Shown here piece by piece: positions 1 through 10,600 of a stretch of 31,122 nt of DNA. The DNA lies in the NCBI GenBank assembly GCA_030267965.1, contig BRYA01000126.1:16094-47215 (forward strand), read 5' to 3'. Both the position numbers and the translations under genes were made by a program. Positions within the stretch are counted from its first letter, which is position 1; the number at the start of each line of letters is the position of its first letter. Source of the stretch: Triparma columacea. Lineage: Eukaryota; Sar; Bolidophyceae; Parmales; Triparmaceae. The notes under the pieces were generated by a model. That model searched no databases and was not told where the DNA came from. It was given only the letters and a program-made list of their open reading frames with translations.

Positions 1-527
1 GCCAAGACACGCTTCCCCCCCCCCCCCCCTGTGCCTACGCTCACCTCCTCCTTAACCTCGGCTTTCTCCACCTCGTCCTCCCAATCCTCCTCCTCTTCAC
101 CCTCCCCCTCCTCCTCCTCATCCTCGTCCTCCTCCTCCTCATTCTCGTCATTATCTCCAATCTCACTTATCTCATCCTCCTCATCTTCAACCTCATCCTC
201 CTCAAGCCCTCCCAAACTAAATCCCTCCCTCCCATCCCCTCCTCCCCCACCTCCTCCCCCCGATCGCCTCTTAACGGGGCTCTTAATTTGGCTCAACTCC
301 GGGCTGCTCAACTCAACGCTCGCACCATCTAAGGGACTTAGCTCAATATCGAACGAAGGGGAACCAAGATTAACGCCTGATCCTGATCTACGCCTTTTTG
401 GAGAAGAGGGGTGGAGGGAGGGAGGGAGGGAGGATGATCCTGGAGAGTGAAGGGATGAAGCGCTGTGAATTGAGGGAGAGGAATCGAATAAAGAACGAGG
501 CTTCTTCCTACTCGTTATGTTGGACAT
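1..527 (-). CDS. Acidic, Ser-rich protein, N-terminal exon (partial)
   Basis: An open frame on the minus strand starts at an ATG at 525-527 and reads without a stop to the window edge. It begins MSNITSRKKPRSLFDSSPS, passes through Ser/Pro-rich stretches and two basic SPKRRR/SPVKRR patches, then a poly-Gly run, and becomes almost entirely Glu/Asp with an EDWEDEVEKAE segment. A good splice donor (GAG then GTGAGC at 44-43) would end the exon at 45 in phase 0, giving 161 codons; the C-rich stretch at 15-29 would then be intron. The basic patches could be nuclear localisation signals and the acidic block suggests a nuclear or chromatin-type protein, but no domain is recognisable. It is head-to-head with the TPX2-like gene. 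The Ser-rich frame on the opposite strand is its shadow. Family unknown; the downstream part lies outside the window. Confidence 0.5.
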   Translation of the reverse strand, partial: MSNITSRKKPRSLFDSSPSIHSASSLHSPGSSSLPPSLHPSSPKRRRSGSGVNLGSPSFDIELSPLDGASVELSSPELSQIKSPVKRRSGGGGGGGGDGREGFSLGGLEEDEVEDEEDEISEIGDNDENEEEEDEDEEEEGEGEEEEDWEDEVEKAEVKEEVSVGTGGGGGKRVL

Positions 528-823
528 GTGAGAGTCTGAGTTTAAACTTTTCTCCTCTTTTTTGGGATTTTGGTGATTTTGGCGGAATGTCCTTCGGCCT
601 TTGGGGAAAGTAGGGGGAATTTATGTATCATCGTTTTCACCTACTTTTTATATTTCGCCGTGCTACCTCCTACCGTAATGTGTAGGTACAGCACAATACG
701 ATTGTCGTTTTTCCCAACTTTCTGGTTAAATTTTCCCTCCTTCAAAAAGCTACCAGAGGGTGAAAAAGAGTGCCCATTTATGAACGTTGCTCCTGCTTCT
801 TCATCTAGATTTGCCAATCAAAA
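528..823. promoter_or_regulatory. Shared divergent promoter region
   Basis: This 296-bp gap separates the start codons of two head-to-head genes and must hold both 5' UTRs and promoters. It is more AT-rich than the flanking coding sequence. I see no convincing TATA box or named element, so this is inference from gene arrangement only. Confidence 0.35.
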
Positions 824-3800
824 ATGGATTCACCTGCACCCGTACCGCAGATTTTCTCTCCCACAACGGCTCAATTTAGCCCTTTGACTTCAGATGTGGA
901 CGGTATAGTCGGGGGACTGCTTGATCGGGCTGAAAGTGCCACCCCTTCGCCTGCCTCGATTTTCGCCCAAACTTCCACCTCCTCTCCTGAGGCTCTTTTG
1001 GATTTGAACGATTCTAAAGACGTCTCAACCTCTGATGTGCCTGATAATTCTTCGAATGCTAACCTTGATGATACGATTGAGGCCAATCCAGAGGATATCA
1101 AGGCTGTGATTGAGGACTCTGACGATGAGTTTGAGTGTGAGATTGAATTCAAGACTGTTACGATCAATCAGGTCATCGAGGCGCCCAAGCCCGACGATGA
1201 TATCGCCCAGGAGGATGCCCCAGAGTGTGTTGAAGGGGGTGAAAACGAGGAGGAGGAGGAGGCTGCGCCAGTCGATCAAGATGAGGCTGCGGCACCTGAG
1301 GTCCTGGCACCTGAGGTCCTTGCACCTGAGGTTCCTGACCTCATCACCGGGTCCCCTGCTGCGCCCACCCCCACGGCCAAGTCGCCCGCTAGGACGGCTG
1401 CCCTCTCCGCCAAGCGCGTCACGAGATCCCTCACCCGGTCTGGGGCCTTGAAGGGGTTCTCCAGGGTCTCCATTGCTGCCAACCAGGAGCAGGAGGACGA
1501 GGAAGAGGAAGAGGAAAAGAAGGTGGAGGAGCCACAAGAGCAGCAGCAGCAGCAGCAGCAGGAGGAGGAAGAGGAGGAGGAGGAGGAGGCCCCCGCCGCT
1601 GTCGAGGAAGAGGAGACCCCGACCCAGGCCCCCGCCCCTGTCCCCTCCCCTGTCCCCACACCGACCCAGAAGAAGACTTTCATGTCCACCTTCTCTAGGG
1701 TCTCCATGGCCGTCCAGCAGGAGCAGGAGTCTGACGAGGAGGAGGCCCCCGCTGCACCCACCCCCACCCCCAAGAAGAAGACCTTCACCTTCTCCCGCGT
1801 TGTCGTTCAGCCAACTCCCACCCCGAAAAAGAAGGTTAAGAAGGTCAAGAAGGCTACTCCCAAGGCCAAGACCCCCCCCAAGCGCAAGCCCTTGACCATG
1901 AAGCCAAAGAACGTAGAGGCTGACGACAAGGCCAAGAAGGCCCAGGCTGCAGCGAAGGCGCGCCTCAGGGCTAAGGCTCTCGCCAGCAAGAAGAAGGCAG
2001 AGTCAGCGAGCGCCGAAGCGGCTGCTCCCAAGACGAGGACAAGGGGAAGGTCAACCACCCGCAGACCCGCCGCCGCCACCAAGGCCAAGGCTGACAAGGC
2101 CGACGTGCCTCCCCCCGCCCCCCCCACCTCAAGGCTCATGGCTCCCACCACCTCCTCCTTCCACTCCACCCGCGCCAAGTCAACCCCCGCTGTCCCTCCA
2201 TCCCCCGCCCCCACCCCCACCAAGCACGCCGCCCGCTCCCTGACTGTTGCCAAGTCCCCCCAGTTCCGCACCCGCGCGAGGTGAGAATTGACGAGAACGC
2301 GCACTACTTTGACCTTCTTGCGGCGTTAATTTGACTTGCTGCAGCTACTCGCTCTTCACTCGTTCTAACCCCTTCCTCCACTTCGATCGTCGCGTGTTCG
2401 CGTTCGCTGCTCCCTTTAGGTCCGCTTACTCCAAGCCCGCTGCTAGCTCGGCGGACATCGAGTACGCCAAGATGCTTCAATCCCGTGCTGACCTCAAGGC
2501 CAAGATGAAGCAGAGGAACAAGTACAAGGAAAAGGCTGCCTACGGGATCATGGGAATCACTCAGGAGAAGGCCAAAGAGCTCCAGGCCCAGCAGAACAAA
2601 CTGACCGTGCCTTCCTCCCCTGACCTGCCGACCTCCAGAAAGTACGGCCACAAGAACTACGGAGGTGAGAGTGGGCGAGGAGGGACCGATGTATTTTGTT
2701 GAGACTCGCTTCGCTTGCTCGACTCGCGAACCCTTCCCCGTCGCGCATTTATCTAATCCATTAATGCAACCCCCTGCGCGACTCGCTTCGCTCGTCGCGC
2801 CGCGCAGCCATGGGAACCCACACCACCATGAACATGGTCAACAACAACCCCCTCTCTGTCGCCAACAACTCTCCCACCCATAACACCGTCTCTGCGGCCC
2901 CCTCCCCTGCTTCCTCAGTCTCTTCCCAACGTACCCTCGAGACGACCGTCCCCGAGCCTTTCCAATTCTCTTCCTCCACGAAGCGCCGTCCTTCTGCGCC
3001 CGCCACTCCCCGTACTCCCCCCATCAACGAGACAGTCCACAACTTCTTCAAGTCCCTCCACAGTGTATCGAGAGAGGGGTCGAGTTCCAGGAAGGTCGCC
3101 AGGCACGCTGCGCTCACTGACGCGAAGAGCCCTCAGTTCGTTACCAAGGCTCGTGCGAGCACCCGTGCCCCGCCCAAGTCCACTGCCCAGCTCGAGGACG
3201 AGCTTATGGAGCGCTTCAGAAAGGTAAGAAGACGTGCTTGTCATCTGATCTACGATCCTTCACGCTAACTCACCCTTTCCCGCTCGCTCCTCCCCCAGAA
3301 CCCTTTCAAGGCCCGCGCCGTGAACCAGAGGGTGATGTCCAGCCAGGGTGACGTCGGCGTCCCCAAGACTCGCCCCCGCGGTCTCACCGAGCCCCGCAGC
3401 TTCTCCTTCAGGTCAGATGCCAGGGCCGCCAACCCTACCCCGACTAGGAAGGCGGCCAGGAGGGCCACCTCGAGAAATAACGATGACGAACTCAACTCGT
3501 CTGTCTGCTCCAACTCCTCGGTCTCGTCCAGAAGGTCCACGGCGTCTTCTGTGTGCAAGAACCTAACTACGCCCATCTCGCCCAAGCTGAGCACCAGCAA
3601 GAGGGCGAGCAGGAGGGGCAAGATCGCCCAGACCCCCACCTTCTCTTCCACTAAGAAGACCCTCGACCTCTCGTCCGCTAGGAAGGAGGGCAAGACAGTG
3701 GCGATCCCCTTCAACCTCCGAACCGACGTCAGGGGCAGCGCCACCAAGCTCAAGGTCGAGGAGAAGCAGCGCGAGAAGGAGGAAGAGGCCGTCAGGCTCG

Positions 3801-4384
3801 CGTCGTCCTTCAAGGCGAAGCCCATCCTCACCGAGGACATATACACGGCCTCAGCCACCCCTCAGAGGACACCGGTGAAGCTCACCAGCCCCAAGCCTTT
3901 CAATCTTTTGTCAGAGCAGCGCCATCAGGTGGCACAGGCCGAGTTGCATGATATGATCGAGAGGGAGAACCAGGAGCTCGAGCTGCAGATGTCCGCCACG
4001 AAGGCCAAGCCCGTCCCCGCCACCACCTACAGACCCGACTTCACCCCCAAGGCGGCTGACCGCGCGCCCCTGGCCGCAATCTCGCCCCAGCTCAGCACCA
4101 GGAGCCAGGCGAAGAACCGTGCCGAGTTCGACAAGGTCAACAAGGAGAGGATGGAGAATATTAAGTCTGAAGAGACCATGATGAAGCAGAGGAGGGAGCA
4201 GGAGGAGAAGGAGGAGCTTGAGGAGATGAGGAGGCTCCCCGTTAGCGAGGGAGGCCTCATGCCTGAGGCCAAGCCCATCGTGCTCGATGACCAGTACCCC
4301 TGCACCAAGGTCGAGGAGAAAATCTTGACCGAGCCTGTCTTCTCGCCCTCCGAGTTGAGGACTTCACTGAGGGCGATCCGTTAG
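824..4384 (+). CDS. TPX2-like spindle/microtubule assembly protein
   Basis: Exons 824-2280, 2420-2664, 2808-3223 and 3299-4384 (introns 139, 143 and 75 bp, all GT-AG) join in frame to 1067 residues. TPX2 family proteins bind and nucleate spindle microtubules under Ran/importin control. Two SPQF motifs of the TPX2 central region are seen (AKSPQFRTRAR near residue 478, AKSPQFVTKAR near 674). They are followed by NPFKARAVNQ, then GVP and LTEPRSFSFRSDAR (about 707-745), and a C-terminal segment with YRPDFTP, SPQLSTRSQAKNRAEF and a Glu/Lys-rich helix like the TPX2 C-terminal domain. Residues 1-485 are low complexity: acidic blocks, a poly-Gln run, Pro-Thr-Lys repeats and three FSRV-containing repeats (about 211, 290, 325). 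An Aurora-binding N-terminus is not obvious. Family call good; orthology to animal or plant TPX2 is inference. Confidence 0.85.
1541..1600 (+). repeat. CAG/GAG microsatellite coding poly-Gln then poly-Glu
   Basis: A short CAG run is followed directly by GAG/GAA codons inside exon 1 of the TPX2-like gene, encoding about seven Gln and then a Glu-rich stretch. It is in frame and probably length-variable. Confidence 0.8.
2778..2798 (+). repeat. Intronic repeat core in TPX2-like intron 2
   Basis: Intron 2 (2665-2807) carries GACTCGCTTCGCTCGTCG with flanking GC bases just upstream of its acceptor, plus a diverged copy near 2703-2721. The same core, in the same orientation relative to transcription, recurs three times in an intron of the neighbouring calpain gene (8421-8515). 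The arms are partly self-complementary (GCGAC pairs with GTCGC), so a small imperfect hairpin is possible. Confidence 0.75.
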
Positions 4385-4396
4385 AGGATCATCCGA

Positions 4397-4630
4397 GGAT
4401 TGTGGGGGAAGTATTGTTCGATTTAGGGTGTAGATGTGATGGGACGGAAAGACAATCAAACCAGCATTTTAAAAACCAAACATACGTCCTTTCTTCTTCT
4501 TTTTTTCCCCCTCGGATTGTGGGGGGAGTATTGTTCGATTTAGGGTGTAGATGTGATGGGACGGAAAGACAATCAAACCAGCATTTTAAAAACCAAACGT
4601 ACGTCCTTTCTTCTTCTTTTTTCCCCCCTC
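4397..4630. repeat. 117-bp tandem duplication between convergent genes
   Basis: Two adjacent copies, 4397-4513 and 4514-4630, are each 117 bp and differ at about three positions by eye. The unit starts GGATTGTGGGG and ends in a T-run followed by C's. It lies in the 3' region shared by the TPX2-like gene (stop ends at 4384) and the calpain gene; the second copy overlaps the calpain stop codon (4629-4631) by two bases. It therefore probably duplicates the 3' UTR or polyadenylation region of one or both genes. Confidence 0.9.
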
Positions 4631-7600
4631 AGCTCTTCGGACGCGTCCAGCTTGTTGTCCGGTCGTTATGGTTGACATAGTAAATTTTACCATCTTTTGG
4701 CCGAATTTTCATTTCCCATCCCTCGGGCAGGGCATCCTCCTCTCCCTCTCCCTCTTCCTCCACTCTCCTCACCATCTCCACCTCCTTCTTCCCCTTCTTC
4801 TCCTCTCCAAGAATTTCCATGATCGAACCAAAGTTTGCCACCGTGTCGTGCAACCTGTGCCCCTCTCCTACCCGCTCGACGCCCGTGAGGACAAAGTCAA
4901 ATTTTTCCTCGTAGCTGTCGATCCCCTCGAATCCCATGAGGTCAAGCAAGCCAAGGTTGACGAAGCACTCGAACACGTCGTCCAAGTCCACGTTGCCATC
5001 CCCGTCCACTAGTCCTCCCAGAAGCCTCGATGCCATTCGCCTGGGCTCCTTCGGGTTTCTCTTGGTGAGGCAAGCAACGATTGCGCTCCTTGCCTCTTCG
5101 ACGCTTCCAAACGCGGTAGCCTCCTTGGTGGCCGCGGGAGGGGGGGGTGGGGGAGGGGTGACCTTGGCCTCCTCCAACGCAGCTGCTGCCTCCCCCTCTG
5201 GCTGCACGACGACGGTCGCAGCCAACTTCTTTGCTCCCTCGAGTTCCCCCTTGAGGGCCTCAACTTCGCCCCTCAACACTTCCACTTCACCCTTCCACTT
5301 CGTTTCGACCTCGGCCTCGATCTTTCCTCGCTGCAGGCCTGTCCCCCCTTGGATCGCCCGCTCCGCAGCCTTAGCTTCCGCCTGCGAAAGTCTCTCCGCC
5401 ACACCCTTGAGCTCTGCCTCCAGTCTCTTCCTCTTATTCTCTGCTTCCTCAACACCCTGTTCGAGGCGCATGACCTCCTCCCTCCTTTGCTCGACCTCCT
5501 CCACCAGTACATCCTTCTCTCCCATGACCTTCCCCAAGCTCTTCTTGGCAATCTCCAATTCTCCCCTCAGACTGCCTCCAGCGCTCCCCGGGCTTCCTCC
5601 ACCGCTCGCTGCCATTTTCCCTAGTTCCGCCTTCAAGGTGGCCTTCAACTTCCTTTCTTGTAACATTCTTGCATTTCTCTCCCTCCTGGCCGCCTTGCTC
5701 GCGGCCTCCATGTCAATGTCCACTTGCCTCTTAAACTGCATGCTCAGCAGCACCCTCCCGGACGCCCTGCCGTCCTTCACGAGGGCCCCCCACTCCTGCT
5801 GCACCTGCCCGCAGTTGCTTAGGACGCCGCTGATGCTGACCTCGCAAGTTCCGAGAAATTCGTCTCCCTTCCCAGGCATCTTGTTGTAAACCTTGCACAG
5901 GACCCTGGGCGTGATTCCGACGCCGAGCGTGATCTTCCCGGAGGCCGTGTACTCCTCCAAGGTCGTCTGCGCGTCGTCGATGCTAATCCTGTCAGCTGCT
6001 CCCTCCTCACACCACTCGTCCGGGGCCCCCTCACACTGCCAGTCGCTAGCTGACTTGGGGTCGTAGGCGGTGATTATCATGCTGCCGTCCTCCCCCTTCC
6101 TAATCATCAACACGAACAGTTTCGCCTTCGGCTCGATCAACCCTTCCTTCACCATCATCTTGCAAACGTCAGTGAAGAGGATGGGTCTGTTTGTGAGGGT
6201 CGGCGGAACAAAGGAGAAGTCAAACTTGCAGTTCTCTCCGAACTTAGGGTGGCTGCCGCCCTCTTGGTCGCACCCTCCAGCCCTGAAGTTGCCCTTCCGC
6301 GATCCTCCGTCCTCCTCCCCCGTCCTCCCCCCCCTGATGGCGGGAACCCTCTTCGGGAGCAGCTCGAGAGTCGCGTAGGGGTTCCTGAAGCCATTGAGGT
6401 GCGCTAAAAACTCGCTCCAGTCGTTCAGAATGCAGACGTCGCCGTCGTACGTGCTGAAGGTGACCTTTAAGCTGCTGAAAGTGTTCTTGAGAAAATTGTG
6501 CAGCCTCTTCTCCTTCTTGATTGCGGAGAAAATTGCCTTCTTGATGCTTCCGCTCCTCTTGGCGGCCTTGCTGTCGATCTCGAATGCCACGCACAGGTCG
6601 TTCACGGTAACGAAGAAGGGCAAGTTCGCCTCCTGGAAGAGTTGCCTCAAGTGGTGGACGAACTTCTTCTGCTCGGAGCTCGTCAGTGTAGTCTTCTTGG
6701 CCACGGTGAGCAGGCTCAGCCTCTGGCAGTACCTCCAGAAGGCGCCCTCTTCGCTCGGGTGCATGGTGCTCGTGAACAGGTCCTCCCCGGCGGGCAGGCG
6801 GAGGTACTTCATGTCCTCGGTGCTCTTCATGTAGAAGGTGTTGAGGCTCATGGGGTCGACCACCTTGGTGAGGATGGTGTCCTTGCCCTCGTTCGTGTAA
6901 ATGCTGACGAGGTGGTCGGCGGCCCCGGAAACTTTGCTCATGTGAACCTGAATCGCCAGGTAGAACTTGCGTTCGAGGATGTTGATTTCTGCGCCGTGTG
7001 AAGCGGGTGCGGAGAAGCCTGCGTTAGTATATGAGTGTTCGCCACCGCTACTAGTCGTCCATTCTCACCTTCCTCCCTGATGAAGCCGTCGATATCCGAG
7101 AAGGAGAATGTTGGCATGCACTCCTTCTTGGTCGAGATCGTGAGGAGGTTGTCCAGGACGATAGAGGTAGAGTGTGCGAGTGACAGGTTGTAAGTGTCCT
7201 TGCAAAATACGTTCAGGGGTAAGCCGTCGATCTCGGTCTCGCTCAGGACCTGCACGAACTTGTCCCTGACGACGTCGAAGGCCACGGGCTTGGCCTTGCT
7301 GTGGGTGAGCTGCATCCAGATCTTGCCGCTGTTTAGGATGGTCTCCCCCGAGGAGGCGGTTCCGTCCTCGCACCTGCGCTTCAGGGCGGTCCTGAGGCAT
7401 TCTCTGAGCTTGGACATGTCGAGGTGCGTCAAGGGCGACCTTTCGGCCTCGATCTCCTCGGTGATGAAGTTGTTGAAGGAGTCGACGTCCTCGTTGAAGC
7501 AGCGCGCGAGGCGGTAAACACTGTTGATCCCCACCCTGCACCCCATGTCGTGCAGCATCGCCTGGACGACTTGGAGGGAGGCGGTGTCGGACTTGAGGGT

Positions 7601-10600
7601 GGTTATGGTGTTCACGTGTGTCTTCATTGCGGCTTCTTTCACCATGTTGATTATAGACGCGATTGGCTGTGTGGAGCTCAGGGCCTCTTCCCTTAGGATC
7701 TTGCCCTTGACAGCTCCCTTGGCCCACGTTAAAAAGTCCTTGTACCTGATCATGTTGTCGTCGGCCGTCCCCTCGTCATCCTCGATCCTGAAACGCTGCA
7801 TCAGCAGGTAAGTGTCAGCCTTGGAGAACATAAGGTCGACCTCCTTGATGCAGTCGCTGAACTCCCTGAAGGAAATCTTGCCGCTGCCGTCCTTGTCGAT
7901 CCAGTTGAACCACCCAGCAGCGAGGTCTATAGCGTCTGACTTTTGGCCCTTCTGGCCTGACAGCATGTCAAGGTCCAGGATCTTAATCGGCATGAAGCGC
8001 TGGTAGAGGAGGTTGGCGCGGGAAATCTCCTCCTCCATCTTTCTCTGAAAATCGTCCATGGCTATGGCCTCGCTGTTGGTGGACCTGCTGCTGACGCTGC
8101 CTCCCCTGACGTGAGGCCTCCCTCCTCCCTCCCAACTGGCTGAATTTTTACCAACTCCGAGCCTGAAGTCCCTGATTGTGAAGACGGCATCGAGCATGTC
8201 TTCAAAAATCTGGGAGGCGAGGGTACCTGAAATCCACTCTCTCGCCGACTCCTTTTCTGCAAGCTTGGATGACTCTTTGGTGGGACTGTTGGTGGGCAAC
8301 ATGAGCTCCACGTTGTCGCTGCTGGGGAGCTTCTTTTTCATGAGGGCGAGGGGCTTCCTCTTTGGTGGCTGCGGTGGGGTATTTGTTAGTGCGGGGGGTA
8401 GATGCGGTTTGGTGAGAATACGACGAGCGAAGCGAGTCGCAAAGAGGTTTGGCGACAAGCGAAGCGAGTCGCAAAGAGGTTTGGCGACGAGCGAAGCGAG
8501 TCGCAAAGAGGTTTGTTTGTGTTTTCGGAATAATACTCTTCGGCTTCGTGCTGCTCGTCGAAAAACTTACCTTCTCTGAGAAGTAAGACTCCTCTATCTT
8601 GACGCCCTTTGGTAGTCGATCCCAGCACTTCGGCTGAGTGTCGCTGCTGCACTTCCTAGGCGCCGTCTTGAGCCTCCTCAGGAAGGCGTTCCTCAGGCCC
8701 TCCAGTTGCTTGATAGGCTCGCTGTAGTGGAGTTTGTCGGAGACTTCGGCCGCGTCCTCCACGAGCTGCCTGCCCTTGGAGGCGAACCGCTTGGCGAGGG
8801 AAGTGGTTGCCATCGATACCTCGGGGACACTATTATTTCGGAGGGGCTGCTGCGTGGCGTCCCCTGCATTCTCGTAGTCCTCCGAAATGTCTTCTGTGTT
8901 CGTTGCGTTGCTCGGCCTGGTTCGGCTGGCCTGGGGAATGGGAGCGAAGATAAGGGTCTTGTTGCGGGTTTGGGAGTCCTCGTTCTTGAAGGCGTCGAAC
9001 CAGGTCGAGGAGGGGAGCAGCCCCTTGGCCTCGATGCACGAGACCATCAGCCTGCCGTCCAAGTCGGTGGGCTGGTACTGCAGGTCGTCCTCGGGCGGAG
9101 GGGGGGGTGGCGAGGGGAGGCTAAAGGCGATCGAATGGGGGGTAGAGCGAGTTGGAAGGGGGTGTCTTTGTTGTTAGTCTACGCGACGAGGAAGAGCGCG
9201 GAGGGAGCGATACGAGCTACCTACTCACCTATCGTTCGAGAGGGCGAGGTTGAAGAAGCTCTTGAACTCCTCTACGTCGATCTCTCCGCTGTTGTCCACG
9301 TCAATGGCCAGGAAGTCCTCATCCGGGAAGTCTACGAGATTGAAGCCTAGGTTCATTAGCTGCAGAGGGGGGTATTTTGCGTTGGTGGTGGTTTTTAGAA
9401 TTGTGCAGTGGGTGTGAATTGTATTGTTGGTCGTGGCTGTTCTTCTGTCGTTCTCACCTTTCTCTTGAACGTCTTGCGGTCGATCCTGGCGTTGGACGAG
9501 TTGACGAACTCGTCGAATATCTGCTTCGGGGACAGGTTGAGTTTCGTGGCCTCTGTGAGGAGCTTCTCGCGAACGTCCTCGACGTGGATGTTGAACTGCT
9601 GCTGCGTCATGCCCTTGGGCATGCCGGGGAGGTCCTTGATGGCGGTCTCGGAGGCTACCTTGTGGTTGGAGGAGAGGGAGAAGGGGGCGTCGGAGAAGAC
9701 CGAGATGAAGAAGCGGCCGCCTATCTTCCTCTTGAAGAGGGAGGGGATGATGAGGTAGGTTCCGGCCTTCATGGTCGTCTGGAGCTGCATCGCCTGGTAA
9801 TAGTAAGGGGCTTGCGAGGTGGTGGATCCGTCGGGATCCTCGGAATCAGGGATCTGGTCCCTCTCCTTGGCGGGGAAGCCGATCTGGTCCTCCTTGATCA
9901 CGTCGAAGCTCATGGGCATGGACTGCAAGGGCGTCTTGTAGTAGTCTATGCCGTGCGTTAGGCGGGAGTCCTCGATTCCCAGGCCAACGTAAACCGACGA
10001 GTCCTCGGTGAGGGTGAGCTCGAACTTGGGGTTGGACGCCCAGGTCTTGACGGTCCTGTTGCCCCCGAGCTCGGGGTCCCAGTCCCCAGCCTCCATCTTT
10101 CCAGTCCACGAGCCGGGGAAGTCGACGGCTATGAAGATGTGCGTAAAGTTCTCTACCCAGTCCTCGAATCTCATGAAGAAGGTACCGTCCATCTTGTTGA
10201 TTTCTGTTTGCTCTGCTTCGTTTATGGAGAAAACCTCTGATATCTCCTTGTCGTAAAGTTTCCTCTCTTCGCTGTCGTCCCCCCACGCCCCCGTCCACTC
10301 TCCGAATCCCCACGGGTTCCTGCACCTACAAAGTCTAACTGTCCCCTCCCTTGTCTCCACAGTGTTCAAATCCAGGAACCCGTACGCGTGCATCAACCTC
10401 AGACCACAGTTACCCTCTGCCTCGTGGTTCTTCCGTTTCTCCCCCCTCGGCTGCTGGATGCTGCACCCCATTAGGCTCCCCCACCGTTTGTACCTGTAAA
10501 GCCTGTCCCAAAGGTCGTCCCTGTCCCACTCCTCGTGGAAACCTTCGTGTCCCCTCTTCGTTACCATCTGTATCGGGGGGAACCCCGTGAGGTCCGAAAG

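Noticed and set aside
31..450. Plus-strand Ser-rich open frame
   Set aside because: It is the antisense of a Glu/Asp-rich minus-strand exon that has a proper start and splice donor; TCC/TCA/TCG repeats simply mirror GAG/GAT codons.
8421..8515. Short direct repeats resembling a CRISPR array
   Set aside because: Repeats are contiguous without unique spacers and lie in an intron of a eukaryotic gene.
8372..8570. Coding use of the repeat region (frame reading through FATRFARR-like sequence)
   Set aside because: Strong donor and acceptor on both sides remove it and keep the calpain frame; the translated repeat has no protein-like conservation.
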